Shown: piece by piece, positions 7,891-16,287 of the stretch
Numbering within the stretch: position 1 is the stretch's first letter
How the letters are laid out: each line of letters begins with the position of its first letter
Notes under the pieces: model-generated
What the model saw: only the letters and a program-made list of their open reading frames with translations
Database searches by the model: none
What the model was told of the DNA's origin: nothing
Source of the DNA: Bacillota bacterium
GTDB taxonomy: Bacteria > Bacillota > Clostridia > Tissierellales > Tissierellaceae
Assembly (NCBI GenBank): GCA_023388495.1
Contig: JAEWGC010000011.1
Location: 1 to 64,000, forward strand
Direction: 5' to 3'
Length of the DNA: 64,000 nt
Made by a program: the position numbers and the translations under genes

Positions 7891-7955
7891 GATATGCTCC
7901 TCCTTGTCTTAAACAGTTTTATTATTTAAACTGTGTACTACAAGGGGAGCATATC
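7891..7955. repeat. Long imperfect palindrome (65 bases) with nested inner stem
   Basis: GATATGCTCCTCCTTGT pairs with ACAAGGGGAGCATATC (one bulge). Inside it ACAGTTT (7913-7919) pairs with AAACTGT (7928-7934). It lies between two converging genes and could act as a two-way terminator, but it lacks a strong T run on either side. A small non-autonomous element is the alternative. Confidence 0.55.
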
Positions 7956-7984
7956 AAAAATTTGCATTTTGAGGATTTTATTAT

Positions 7985-8220
7985 TTATAATTTACTTGAA
8001 TTGTAAAGAAAATAATAAACATAATTTAGCCAAGAATGCTTTGAATGGATATGAATTTTAGAAATCAACTCTGCCACCAAGGAAATACCTTCTACATATG
8101 ACATATTTATTGACCTCATTTCTCCCAGCATCAGCTTAAGACTAATCCCATCTTCGATATTGCAAAAGTCTGGAAATAGGACGAATCTTGTTAGTCCATA
8201 ATGTGTTAATTGTTCCTTTA
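7985..8220 (-). pseudogene. Remnant resembling the end of an FRG-domain protein
   Basis: On the minus strand a frame open from inside the neighbouring gene reads EQLTHYGLTRFVLFPDF, then ~55 more residues, stopping at 7985-7987. 'G(I/L)T...LFPDL' is typical of the C-terminal end of FRG domains found in defence proteins. No start or upstream domain exists, so at best it is a relic. The similarity is from memory of the pattern, not a search. Confidence 0.3.
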
Positions 8221-9666
8221 TTAATCGATATCTTTTTGGTTAAACCATATTTTTTTCAAGATAGTAATAGCCTCAATGATTTCTTCTTCATTTAACATGC
8301 TAAATCCCATAAGTATCATATTGTTTGAGTAACTTTCTTTTATATACCAAAATGGTGAGATAGGATAAACTTTTATCTTATATGCTTTTGCTTTTTCAAT
8401 TAACCAATCTTGATTCTCTCCATTAACAAATTCTAGAATTATATGCAAACCTGCATTATTACCATGTATTATAACCTTATCACTCATTAAATTAGTGAGT
8501 GTTTGTATCAAGGTATCATGTTTCTTTTTATAGGAAAGTCGTGCTTTTCTTAAGTGTCTTTCCCAGTGTCCACCGGACATATATAGACTTAGTATTTTTT
8601 GTTGTAACCATGGAACGGTTGAGTAATACCCATTAAATAATCCATTGTATTTAGATAGCAACCATTTAGGTAAAATCATATAACTCATACGAAGCCCTGG
8701 TGATAGAGCCTTTGAAAAGGTACCTAAATAAATGACCCTTTCATTTTTATCGATTGATTGGAGAGATGGGATAGGTCTAGAATAATATCTAAATTCACTA
8801 TCATAGTCATCCTCTATGATAACGCCATCATTTCGAGTTGCCCAATGAAGTAGACGTATTCTATTTTGAATAGGCATAACAACACCAGTGGGAAACTGAT
8901 GGGAGGGTGTAATATATACAAGTTTTGCTGAAGAATTCTCTAATTCTGATATGTTTATTCCATCGGACTTTACAGGAATAGGATTAATTTCAAAATTATT
9001 ATTTTCGAATACGATTCTAGCACCATCAAATCCAGGATCTTCAATTGCAATTTTAGGGCTGTATTTAGAAAAAATCTTGCATATCAAATCTAATGCATGC
9101 TGATTTCCCGAACAAATAACTATTTGTCCAGCAGTACAAGAGACTCCCCTAGAGACTTGAAGATACTTCATAATTTCCATTCGTAAATCTAACTCACCTT
9201 GATTATGATTATAAAAATTAATTTTCTTAGTATCAGTTGATAAAAGAGCCTCTGCAGTCAAACGTCGCCAGAGTGAATATGGGAATATTGAATCATCAAA
9301 ATGTCCATATTGAAAATTATATTTATATAATAAAGGATCATCATTAAATAAAGATGATTCATTATTATCTTTTACTATATTTTTATGTAACTTATCTGAA
9401 ATTTCACTTGGATAAAAGAGTAATTCTTCGTTTATATTTTTTACAACAAAACCTGATCCTGGAAGGCTTTCAACATACCCCTCAAGAGAAAGTTGGGAAT
9501 ATGAGTTTTCTACCGTATTTCTAGAAACGCATAATTCCTTTGCTAATAGCCTTGTAGAAGTAAGTTTATCTCCTTCAACTAGAATTCCTTTGATAATATC
9601 TTCCTTTATCTGTTCATAGATTTGTTGATAAATTGGTATTTTGGAATTCTCATTAATATAAATCAT
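8221..9666 (-). CDS. MocR/PdxR-type GntR regulator with PLP aminotransferase domain
   Basis: Residues 1-75 form a GntR winged helix (PIYQQIYEQIKEDIIKGIL, LAKELCVSRNTVENSYSQL). Residues ~115-475 form a fold-type I aminotransferase domain. It has the PLP-lysine segment YLGTFSKALSPGLRMSY and the IIEDDYDSEFRY motif with the PLP-binding Asp. Such proteins use PLP as a sensor cofactor. It is divergent from a pyridoxamine-5'-phosphate-oxidase-fold gene across 172 bases, the classic MocR arrangement, so it probably controls that gene. GTATCA (9710s) and TGATAC (9740s) in the gap are an inverted pair that could be part of the operator. Confidence 0.92.
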   Translation of the reverse strand: MIYINENSKIPIYQQIYEQIKEDIIKGILVEGDKLTSTRLLAKELCVSRNTVENSYSQLSLEGYVESLPGSGFVVKNINEELLFYPSEISDKLHKNIVKDNNESSLFNDDPLLYKYNFQYGHFDDSIFPYSLWRRLTAEALLSTDTKKINFYNHNQGELDLRMEIMKYLQVSRGVSCTAGQIVICSGNQHALDLICKIFSKYSPKIAIEDPGFDGARIVFENNNFEINPIPVKSDGINISELENSSAKLVYITPSHQFPTGVVMPIQNRIRLLHWATRNDGVIIEDDYDSEFRYYSRPIPSLQSIDKNERVIYLGTFSKALSPGLRMSYMILPKWLLSKYNGLFNGYYSTVPWLQQKILSLYMSGGHWERHLRKARLSYKKKHDTLIQTLTNLMSDKVIIHGNNAGLHIILEFVNGENQDWLIEKAKAYKIKVYPISPFWYIKESYSNNMILMGFSMLNEEEIIEAITILKKIWFNQKDID

Positions 9667-9838
9667 AAAATCACCCCATAATATGTTCAGAAACTGTATC
9701 CATCATTTAGTATCAAACTGGCACTTCAAGGATATCCAATATATGATACAATGTTACTACAAAGGTTATGATTAGTAAATAGGTGTCTTATTTACAGATT
9801 AACAATTAACAAGGTTCCAAAAAGAGGGAGGGAATTTT

Positions 9839-10312
9839 ATGCAATTTAGAATGAAAAATCATCAATTAACAAAAGAGCAGGTAGAGGATTTATTGGAAAG
9901 ATCACAGGATTGTGTCCTTGCAACTCAAGGTAGCGATGGATTTCCATACGCCGTACCAATGAATTTTGTATACTATAATAATAAAATTTACATGCATGGA
10001 CTACCAAAGGGACAAAAAATTGATAATATTAAGCTGAATTCTAAAGTTTGTGTTGAGGTTCATGAAATGTTAGGCTTATTATATAAAGATATTGATTTAG
10101 TCTGTGATGTAAATGTTAAGTACAATAGTGTTATTATATTAGGGCATGCAAGGCTTCTTACAGATACTGATGCTAAAAGAGAAATATTAAATAGAATAGT
10201 AAATAAATATACTCCTCAATTTTCAGAGGGAGTCCTGCCTGAGAATATGGTAAAGGGCACTGGCGTTATTGAAGTAGAAATCAAAGAATGTACGGGTAAA
10301 TATTATAAATAA
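9839..10312 (+). CDS. Pyridoxamine 5'-phosphate oxidase-family protein (NimA-like flavin-binding)
   Basis: The 157-residue product has the split-barrel flavin fold of the PNPOx/NimA group: an N-terminal CVLATQGSDGFPYAVPMNF strand pair, YMHGLPKGQKIDNI for flavin phosphate contact, and a VEVEIKECTGKYY end. Members reduce small molecules such as nitroimidazoles, or oxidise vitamin B6 vitamers. The substrate cannot be told from sequence. A divergent MocR regulator suggests a B6-linked or stress-inducible role. GAGGGAGG-type ribosome site precedes ATG. A hairpin terminator follows. Confidence 0.85.
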   Translation: MQFRMKNHQLTKEQVEDLLERSQDCVLATQGSDGFPYAVPMNFVYYNNKIYMHGLPKGQKIDNIKLNSKVCVEVHEMLGLLYKDIDLVCDVNVKYNSVIILGHARLLTDTDAKREILNRIVNKYTPQFSEGVLPENMVKGTGVIEVEIKECTGKYYK

Positions 10313-10326
10313 AGTACTTACAAAAG

Positions 10327-10364
10327 AAAGACTATGTTGGATATTCATTTATCATAGTCTTTTT
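10327..10364 (+). terminator. Terminator after the flavin-binding gene
   Basis: AAGACTATG pairs with CATAGTCTT, followed by TTTTT. Confidence 0.75.
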
Positions 10365-10451
10365 GCATTTATTGAAGGAATTATGATATTATAAAGTGAG
10401 AAGAATTAGAGAATGCCAAAATAACTGCTATAAGAAGGGAGGATAAAATCT

Positions 10452-11633
10452 ATGGAATACGAAATTGTGCATTTACCAAAAGAGAAATGGAAGGGAACTG
10501 TTATTCCAATAAGGTATACAACAGAGAAATATTATGATGTTTGTGTAAATAAAACAGATAAGGGCTTTACTATTGAGATAGAAAAAAAAGATTTCATAGA
10601 GCCAGTAACTCATACTCCAGAAGAATATGATTTTCCAGATAAGTTATATGAGGATCACTGGGAGAATGCTTATGCTTGGGGAGTGTTAGTTGATGGTGAA
10701 TTAGTTGCTGCAATTGGAACTGATCAAGAATTATGGTCTAATCGCCTAAGAATTACAGAACTTTGGGTGGCAGAGAAATATCAAAAGCAAGGAATAGGTC
10801 ATGGGTTAATTGAAATGGCCAAGGAACAAGCAAGAAGAGAACGTCGTCGTGTAATTATACTAGAAACACAATCTTGTAATGTTAATGCAATAGATTTTTA
10901 TCTGCATGAAGGCTTTAGCTTGATTGGTATGGATACTTGTTGCTATAATAATAATGATTTACAAAGAAAAGAAGTAAGGTTAGAATTTGGATGGTTCCCA
11001 GAAGAGAAGAAAAGATTAAACAGAGAAGAAATAGAAATTAGAATGGAAACAAAGGATGATTGGTACAACGTAGAGTTAATGGCTCAGCATGCATTTTGGA
11101 ATAAACATCATCTTGGATGCGACGAACACTATCTTGTGCATAAATTACGTCAAGATAGAGACTATCTTCCAGAGTTAAGCAGAATAGCAGTAAAGGATGG
11201 AGAGGTAATAGGGTGTATAATGTATTCAAAGGCACGAGTTGTTGATGGGGCAGATACACATGAAATTATAACCTTTGGACCTCTTTGTGTAGAGCCTAAA
11301 TGGCAGGGATGTGGAGTTGGTGAGCTGTTATTAAGAGAAACAATGAAATTAGCTGCAAATAAAGGTTATAAGGGGATTGTAATTTTTGGAGAACCAGATT
11401 ATTATCCTAGAATAGGATTTAAAACATGTGACAACTTTAATATTACAACTGCTGATGGTAAAAACTTTGATGCATTTATGGGAATTGAATTAATAGAAGA
11501 TAGTATGAAAGACATAAAAGGAAAATTCTATGGAGCAGAAGTTTTTGAAAATCTTCCAAAGGAAGAAGTGGAAGAATATAATAAAAAATTCCCACCACTA
11601 CAAAAGCTAAGATTTCCAGGACAATGGGATTAA
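10452..11633 (+). CDS. Double GNAT-domain acetyltransferase
   Basis: Two GNAT folds are joined in one 393-residue chain. The first (about 20-180) resembles streptothricin-type acetyltransferases (YAWGVLVDGELVAAIG; acetyl-CoA loop VAEKYQKQGIGHGLI). The second (about 195-345) is like YhbS (FGPLCVEPKWQGCGVGELL, then FGEPDYYPRIGF). GNATs transfer acetyl from acetyl-CoA to amines. Fused pairs often acetylate small molecules or have one inactive half. Both P-loops look intact here. GGGAGG lies before ATG. An antibiotic-modifying role is possible, not shown. Confidence 0.85.
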   Translation: MEYEIVHLPKEKWKGTVIPIRYTTEKYYDVCVNKTDKGFTIEIEKKDFIEPVTHTPEEYDFPDKLYEDHWENAYAWGVLVDGELVAAIGTDQELWSNRLRITELWVAEKYQKQGIGHGLIEMAKEQARRERRRVIILETQSCNVNAIDFYLHEGFSLIGMDTCCYNNNDLQRKEVRLEFGWFPEEKKRLNREEIEIRMETKDDWYNVELMAQHAFWNKHHLGCDEHYLVHKLRQDRDYLPELSRIAVKDGEVIGCIMYSKARVVDGADTHEIITFGPLCVEPKWQGCGVGELLLRETMKLAANKGYKGIVIFGEPDYYPRIGFKTCDNFNITTADGKNFDAFMGIELIEDSMKDIKGKFYGAEVFENLPKEEVEEYNKKFPPLQKLRFPGQWD

Positions 11634-11785
11634 TTAAGGATGAGGATCTCTTTTATTACTAATACAGAAAATAAACTTAGGGATATTGTCCCCCCATATG
11701 TATTATATTTATATAATTGAAAATTACAGTTGTATTTTCTATTTCATTTTAGTACAATGTAAGAGAATATAGCTTTCAATTTGAT

Positions 11786-12030
11786 TTCGAAGGGAGTTGA
11801 TTAAATTATGGCAAATATGAATACGGTGATGAATCAATAATTTAATACTTGAGTGTACGTGGAACCAAGGTTTTTTCGTGTGCTCTATAAAAACAACCCT
11901 TTTGAAAATACTGTATAAACAGAACTTGTCGATAGGCAAGTTTTTTTGTGCAAAAAATTGGAGGTAATACGGTGAGATTTGAAGAAATTTATAAGAACGA
12001 AATGATTTTGACAAGGGGAAAAGATAAAAA
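11786..12030 (+). promoter_or_regulatory. Possible attenuation leader upstream of a GNAT gene
   Basis: AGGGAG (11791-11796) precedes a 10-codon frame (MANMNTVMNQ, 11808-11840). Then come a stem with wobble pairs (GAGTGTACG 11851-11859 with CGTGTGCTC 11877-11885) and a terminator-like hairpin (AACTTG 11923-11928 with CAAGTT 11937-11942, followed by TTTTT). After it GGAGG leads into a 20-codon GTG frame. A leader peptide, an intermediate stem and a terminator are the parts of ribosome-mediated attenuation used by some antibiotic-resistance genes. No alternative antiterminator pairing has been proven. Confidence 0.4.
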
Positions 12031-12034
12031 ATGA
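11972..12034 (+). CDS. 20-residue upstream frame overlapping the next gene
   Basis: GTG 11972, with GGAGGT about seven bases upstream, encodes MRFEEIYKNEMILTRGKDKK. Its TGA (12032-12034) overlaps the ATG of the following acetyltransferase gene. It has the best ribosome site in the area, so translation of the acetyltransferase may depend on ribosomes finishing here. It may instead be the start of a gene whose body was lost when the GNAT gene was joined. Confidence 0.4.
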   Translation: MRFEEIYKNEMILTRGKDKK

Positions 12035-13008
12035 AAATTCAAAATATGGAACAGAAATATGTAAAAGAAGCACTTTTATTAGCACTTGAAGAATATAGTA
12101 TAGAGTGTACAAAATGCCCTCAATTAATGACGCGAAGTTTTGAAAAAGAATTGGAAGTTATTATTCAAAGATTATTTAAGAATAAGTATGGAAAAGTGGC
12201 TGTGGAAAATGGAAGGGTTATAGGATACTTGGCATTTGAAGGACCTTGGTATGGATTTCATGGGAATGTAAAAGGTGTATTTTCACCATTAGGAGGAAGT
12301 GCATTTGTAGGTGACAATAGAGATATGGTTGCCTCAAGATTACTGCAAGAAGTTACAACAGATTTGGTTGCAGATGGAGTATGCAGTTTTGCATTAAGTA
12401 GATATGCTCATGATGAAGAAGTTGGCAGATCTTTTGTCATGAACGGATTTGGTATTAGGTGTAGTGATGCTATTATGAAGCTGAGTACTCGTACAAAAAT
12501 AAGCGAGTGGAATGAAGGCATTAGATTTCAAGAGCTAGTGAAAGATGATAAGAGAGAAATATCAGGATTAAGACAAGAATTAATAAAGCATTTGTGTAGT
12601 GCACCAATATTTTTTCCTACCAATATAGCCCAATATGATAATTGGTTTGAAAATGACAGGATTCGAGTGTTTGTAGCAAAAGAAGGAAATAGGGTTATTG
12701 GATATATGTCATTAGATACAGAGGCAGAAACTTTTGTTTCCGAAAGTGATAATATTTATAATATCTGTGGAGCATACGTTGACAAAGAATATAGGAATAA
12801 AGGTATAGCACAACAATTATTAGAGTACCTTTGCAAGATTTCTGAGAAAGAAGGAAAGGAGTATTTAGGAGTTGATTGTGAGACATTAAATCCTACTGCT
12901 CTTAGGTTCTGGAGTAAATATTTTGATAATTATACATATAGCTATGCCAGAAGAATTGATGAAAGAGTGCTTGGCTATAATAAATATCTAGAAAATCAAT
13001 GGAATTAG
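12031..13008 (+). CDS. Double GNAT-domain acetyltransferase
   Basis: The 325-residue product has an N-terminal divergent GNAT half (1-150, YGKVAVENGRVIGYLAFEG) and a C-terminal canonical half. The latter has the acetyl-CoA loop VDKEYRNKGIAQQLLEYLC and the closing NPTALRFWSKYF. The first half lacks a clear Q/R-x-x-G-x-G/A loop and is probably structural. No good ribosome site lies directly before ATG 12031 (only AAGGGG further upstream), which supports coupling to the overlapping short frame. The substrate is unknown. Confidence 0.8.
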   Translation: MKIQNMEQKYVKEALLLALEEYSIECTKCPQLMTRSFEKELEVIIQRLFKNKYGKVAVENGRVIGYLAFEGPWYGFHGNVKGVFSPLGGSAFVGDNRDMVASRLLQEVTTDLVADGVCSFALSRYAHDEEVGRSFVMNGFGIRCSDAIMKLSTRTKISEWNEGIRFQELVKDDKREISGLRQELIKHLCSAPIFFPTNIAQYDNWFENDRIRVFVAKEGNRVIGYMSLDTEAETFVSESDNIYNICGAYVDKEYRNKGIAQQLLEYLCKISEKEGKEYLGVDCETLNPTALRFWSKYFDNYTYSYARRIDERVLGYNKYLENQWN

Positions 13009-13049
13009 TTCTCGATGTTAAATGTCCAAAAATGTGGGGGTTAATATGA

Positions 13050-13352
13050 TATGAAAGTAAAGGGTTATATAGTTATTTTGATTCATTTGTAATTTCTTCA
13101 GTTTTAGGAACAACAAAACCAAATGAAAAAATGTATTTAAAAGCCCTAGAGGAGCTTATGATTTTACCTGAAGAAGCAGTATTTATAGATGATAACCTTA
13201 TTAACTGCAAAGGGGCTATGAAACTTGGAATTAATGGAGTATTACTATGTAGAAATAAATTACATTATTTCATACAGAAATTATTAAGTATAGGAAAAGA
13301 TTATGTAGTAATTAAAGATCTTAAAGATTTAAAGTACTATCTAGCTCCCTAA
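13050..13352 (+). pseudogene. HAD-family phosphatase, C-terminal fragment
   Basis: The open frame reads YSYFDSFVISSVLGTTKPNE, then MYLKALEELMILPEEAVFID-DN with NCKGAMKLGINGVLL. This contains HAD motif III (Lys in TTKP) and motif IV (FIDDN). The N-terminal DxDxT nucleophile motif and cap domain are absent, and the frame is closed upstream by TGA 13047-13049. An internal ATG (13131) could give 73 residues, but that product could not be an active phosphatase. Confidence 0.75.
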
Positions 13353-13364
13353 CCATTTAGGACA

Positions 13365-13404
13365 ATCTCCTACTGATTATAGTAAAATGCAATCAGTAGG
13401 AGAT
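13365..13404. repeat. Perfect 14-base inverted repeat
   Basis: ATCTCCTACTGATT (13365-13378) is exactly complementary to AATCAGTAGGAGAT (13391-13404) around a 12-base loop. The right arm supplies the AGGAG ribosome site of the IS3 OrfA relic that follows, so it may belong to the end of that insertion sequence. Confidence 0.6.
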
Positions 13405-13410
13405 TTTAAA

Positions 13411-13524
13411 ATGATAAGCAAAAATAAAAGATATTCAGAAGAATATAAAAATCAAATGATTAAAGAAGTAGAGGAAATGACATATAATGAAATAAAATTA
13501 TGGAAGGACTTCAAAGTATTATGA
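13411..13524 (+). pseudogene. IS3-family OrfA remnant, N-terminal end only
   Basis: ATG 13411 begins MISKNKRYSEEYKNQMIKEV, the same kind of start as the IS3 OrfA at 3738, but runs into unrelated sequence and stops after 37 codons. It is a second, independent IS3-type relic about 9.7 kb away. Confidence 0.6.
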
Positions 13525-13601
13525 AAGTAAGAGCTAATTATAGTGATAAGGAACAAAAACTGTTCAATAAGTAAGGTTATATATAAGGAATAATAGGGAT
13601 T

Positions 13602-13735
13602 ATGATGGGAACAAAGCGTATTTACATAATGAAAAAAATGGTGCTTTTATATCGTAATGAGTTCCGCGTGTATCAAATAATTGGTATTATTGGCATGTCT
13701 CAACCTAATATATCAAAACATCTGGCTAGACTTAA
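13602..13735 (+). pseudogene. ArsR-like helix-turn-helix fragment
   Basis: The frame contains VYQIIGIIGMSQPNISKHLA-RLKD, the recognition-helix part of an ArsR/SmtB-type winged helix ('ISKHLxxLKD'). The second half of the DNA-binding domain is missing. The reading joins directly to a fragment of another gene at about 13736, so this is a deletion junction. Metal ligands cannot be judged. Confidence 0.5.
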
Positions 13736-13837
13736 GGATATAGTGTGGAAGAAATGCAACTGGTGGATATGTTTCCGAATACTGCACACGTTGAGAGTAT
13801 AATTCTGATGACGTATTGTGATTTAGGTAAGGAATAA
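13736..13837 (+). pseudogene. 23S rRNA uracil methyltransferase (RlmCD/RumA-like), C-terminal tail
   Basis: The frame reads VEEMQLVDMFPNTAHVESII and then LMTYCDLGKE before TAA 13835-13837. 'DMFPxTxHVE' followed by the V/I-L-M strand is the signature end of TrmA/RumA-type methyltransferases. Only the last ~33 codons remain, in a different frame from the ArsR piece just before. Confidence 0.6.
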
Positions 13838-13846
13838 TAGAGTTTG

Positions 13847-13968
13847 ACCACTACATATAGTGGTTTGAGGACAGAGTTTGGGTCAAAAATAGGTGAAAAA
13901 ACACAGTTTTTGACCCTTAAAAATAAGCGAAAATATAGATGACATAGGGTAATTAGAGTTACCCTATG
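13847..13968. repeat. Three consecutive perfect hairpins
   Basis: Three separate perfect inverted repeats follow one another: ACCACTA/TAGTGGT (13847-13864), GGGTCAAAAA/TTTTTGACCC (13880-13916) and CATAGGGTAA/TTACCCTATG (13943-13968). They lie between the gene-fragment patch and the promoter region of the next small gene. They may be terminators, operators or ends of lost elements. Confidence 0.6.
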
Positions 13969-14039
13969 TGTTAGGATAGTTGTCGTATAGTAAAAATAAT
14001 ATATAATAGAATTACGACAATAACCTAAGGAGAATAATT

Positions 14040-14324
14040 ATGTGGTTAATATTAGGAATTATCGCTATAGTAGCAACTTTTATAAATCTTTATATGTATA
14101 AAGCAGGGAAGGATCATAAACTTGTTATGGCAATTGGATTGTCATTTACAGCATTGACACTTTGTGCAGAATACAGTGCTGTATCCAAGTGGGTAGAAGG
14201 GGGAGATTGGTCTGCTTTATTAGATGTAGTACCTGGTATGGAAATGGCGTTATGGGTTTTGACGATTATATCTATTGTACTTAATATAACACCTATACTT
14301 TTAGAACTAAAAAATAAAGAATAA
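14040..14324 (+). CDS. Small integral membrane protein of unknown function
   Basis: The 94-residue product has three hydrophobic stretches: 1-20 (MWLILGIIAIVATFINLYMY), ~29-46 and ~68-88. An amphipathic loop (SKWVEGGDWSALLDVVPGME) lies between the last two. AAGGAG lies seven bases before ATG. Similar proteins are widespread in clostridial genomes without a known role. It is the only intact gene between the fragment patch and the BceRSAB-type module and appears to be transcribed alone. Confidence 0.7.
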   Translation: MWLILGIIAIVATFINLYMYKAGKDHKLVMAIGLSFTALTLCAEYSAVSKWVEGGDWSALLDVVPGMEMALWVLTIISIVLNITPILLELKNKE

Positions 14325-14607
14325 ATTCTTTTTATGATATAGAGCCGAGTATAGGGTAAAAAAAGAGAAAGATAAAAGACCATCTATAGTATCTATAGAT
14401 GGAACATTTTTAAAAAAGTTACGAGAACAAGGAAAAGCTATAATATACGATTAATCCTGAGGGGATCTTTCAGTGGAATTTTCAGCCATTCTTCATAAAA
14501 TATTAATTCAAATAAGTACAAATTTTACTATATTTATTTTGAAGTTATATAATAAGTAAGATAAAATAATTAATAAGATAAAACAAATTAAGAATGGAGA
14601 GCAAAGT
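14325..14607. other. Intergenic region with a perfect palindrome and a short coding relic
   Basis: CCATCTATAG (14380-14389) pairs exactly with CTATAGATGG (14393-14402). A short frame crossing it reads SIDGTFLKKLREQGKAIIYD and stops at TAA 14452-14454, probably a relic. The promoter of the response-regulator gene must lie in the last 150 bases. Confidence 0.45.
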
Positions 14608-15276
14608 ATGTTTACAATAATGATAATAGATGATAATGAGCAACTTCAAAATGAAATTGGGAATTTGTTAACAATAAATGGTTATTCGGTTTTAAAACCA
14701 AAATCTTTTGCTAAGATACCACAAATAGTAAAAGAGAATAGTCCAGAATTAATTTTATTAGATATAAATTTACCCAATGATGATGGATTTAAAATATGTA
14801 CAGAAATACGTAGCTTTTCAAAAGTACCTATAATCTTTATAACAAGCAGAAATACAAATATAGATGAGCTTATGGCAATTACTTTAGGTGGAGATGACTT
14901 TATTACAAAACCATATAATACCCAAATACTTTTAGCGAGGATAAATGCACTTATTAAAAGAGTATATCCCAATAATTCTAATTTAGATGTAATAGAGTAT
15001 AATGGCTTAAAATTAAACATTTTAACAAGTACTATTGAACATAGTGGAAATAGTGAAGAACTTACGAAAAATGAATTAAAAATATTATATTACCTATTAA
15101 TTAATAAAGAAAAAATTGTATCTAGAGCTGAAATCATGGAATATTTATGGGATAGTTCTATGTTTGTAAATGATAATACTCTTACAGTAAATATTACAAG
15201 AATAAGAAATAAAATGAAAGAAATAGGATTAGAGGATTTTATTAAAACTAAAAGAGGGCAAGGTTATATAATATGA
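14608..15276 (+). CDS. OmpR-family response regulator, BceR-type
   Basis: The receiver domain (1-115) has the acidic pair IIDDN, phospho-acceptor Asp in LILLDINLPNDDG, and Lys in FITKPY. The winged helix (about 128-222) ends in FIKTKRGQGYII. It overlaps the histidine kinase gene by four bases (ATGA), and an ABC transporter of the BceAB type follows. In this family the transporter itself senses peptide antibiotics and activates the kinase, and the regulator switches on the transporter genes. GGAGAG lies before ATG. Confidence 0.92.
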   Translation: MFTIMIIDDNEQLQNEIGNLLTINGYSVLKPKSFAKIPQIVKENSPELILLDINLPNDDGFKICTEIRSFSKVPIIFITSRNTNIDELMAITLGGDDFITKPYNTQILLARINALIKRVYPNNSNLDVIEYNGLKLNILTSTIEHSGNSEELTKNELKILYYLLINKEKIVSRAEIMEYLWDSSMFVNDNTLTVNITRIRNKMKEIGLEDFIKTKRGQGYII

Positions 15277-16283
15277 GTTTGAAAGATTACTTAAAAAGTA
15301 AGGTTGGAATGATATCTTTAAATATTATATCTTTAATAGTTTTATCTGTTTTTCTTCTAAGTATAGGTAATGAATTTGAAGCAATAATGATAATAGTATT
15401 ATCATGGATTGTTATTCTATTTATTTACTTTTTTATTGCTTATAGAAAAAGAAAAAGTTATTTTGAATTAATAGAAAAATGTGTATCAAAGATAGATAAA
15501 AAATACTTAATAAGCGAAGTGTTAGAAGTACCACCTTTTGTTGAATCAGAACCCTATTATTATCTTCTAAAAAAATCAAGTAAATCAATGAGAGAAGAAA
15601 TCAATAAAGAAAAATCAAGACTTAAAGATTATAAAGAGTATATAGAACAATGGATTCATGAAGTAAAAACACCGATATCTCTTATAAAGTTAATAGAAGA
15701 AAATAATAGAACAACTAAAAGTCCAGCAGTACTTATGCAATTAGAAGAAATTGATAGATATGTAGAACAAGCATTGTTTTATGCAAGAAGTGAAGATGTA
15801 GATAAAGATTATCTTGTAAAGGAAATAAGCTTAGAAGATTGTATAAATAGTGTGATTACAAGAAATAAACAAGGCTTTATTTTAAACGATATAGATATAG
15901 ATATAGGCAATATAGATAATACAGTATATTGTGATAGCAAATGGCTTGAATTTATTTTAAATCAGATAATAGTAAATGCTATAAAATACAGGAACAATAA
16001 AAACCCAAAAGTTAATGTATATGTAAGGGGTATAAAGAATGGAATTAAATTAATTATTGAAGATAATGGAATTGGTATACCTTCAGATGAATTAGAGAGG
16101 GTATTTGAAAAAGGATTTACAGGAAATGTAGGTCGATTAAATAGTAAATCAACGGGAATTGGATTATATTTATGCAAAAAATTATGTGATAAATTAGGGT
16201 TATTAATAGATATAGAATCAGAAATAAATAGTTATACAAAAGTTGTTATTACTTTTCCTATGGGAAGCTTTTGTAAGTTCTAA
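15273..16283 (+). CDS. Intramembrane-sensing histidine kinase, BceS-type
   Basis: Two membrane helices (about 15-35 and 38-58) are separated by only a few residues, so there is no extracellular sensor. The phospho-acceptor lies in EQWIHEVKTPISLIKL, and the ATP-binding boxes are NQIIVNAIKYRNN, EDNGIGIPSDELERVFEKGF and STGIGLYLCKKL. This structure is typical of kinases that get their signal from a BceAB transporter. Its ATG overlaps the stop of the regulator gene, showing translational coupling. Confidence 0.92.
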   Translation: MSLKDYLKSKVGMISLNIISLIVLSVFLLSIGNEFEAIMIIVLSWIVILFIYFFIAYRKRKSYFELIEKCVSKIDKKYLISEVLEVPPFVESEPYYYLLKKSSKSMREEINKEKSRLKDYKEYIEQWIHEVKTPISLIKLIEENNRTTKSPAVLMQLEEIDRYVEQALFYARSEDVDKDYLVKEISLEDCINSVITRNKQGFILNDIDIDIGNIDNTVYCDSKWLEFILNQIIVNAIKYRNNKNPKVNVYVRGIKNGIKLIIEDNGIGIPSDELERVFEKGFTGNVGRLNSKSTGIGLYLCKKLCDKLGLLIDIESEINSYTKVVITFPMGSFCKF

Positions 16284-16287
16284 ATTA

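Noticed and set aside
13365..13968. Inverted repeats near 13.4-14.0 kb as a CRISPR array
   Set aside because: The repeats differ from one another and are palindromes rather than equal-length direct repeats with spacers; no cas genes are present.
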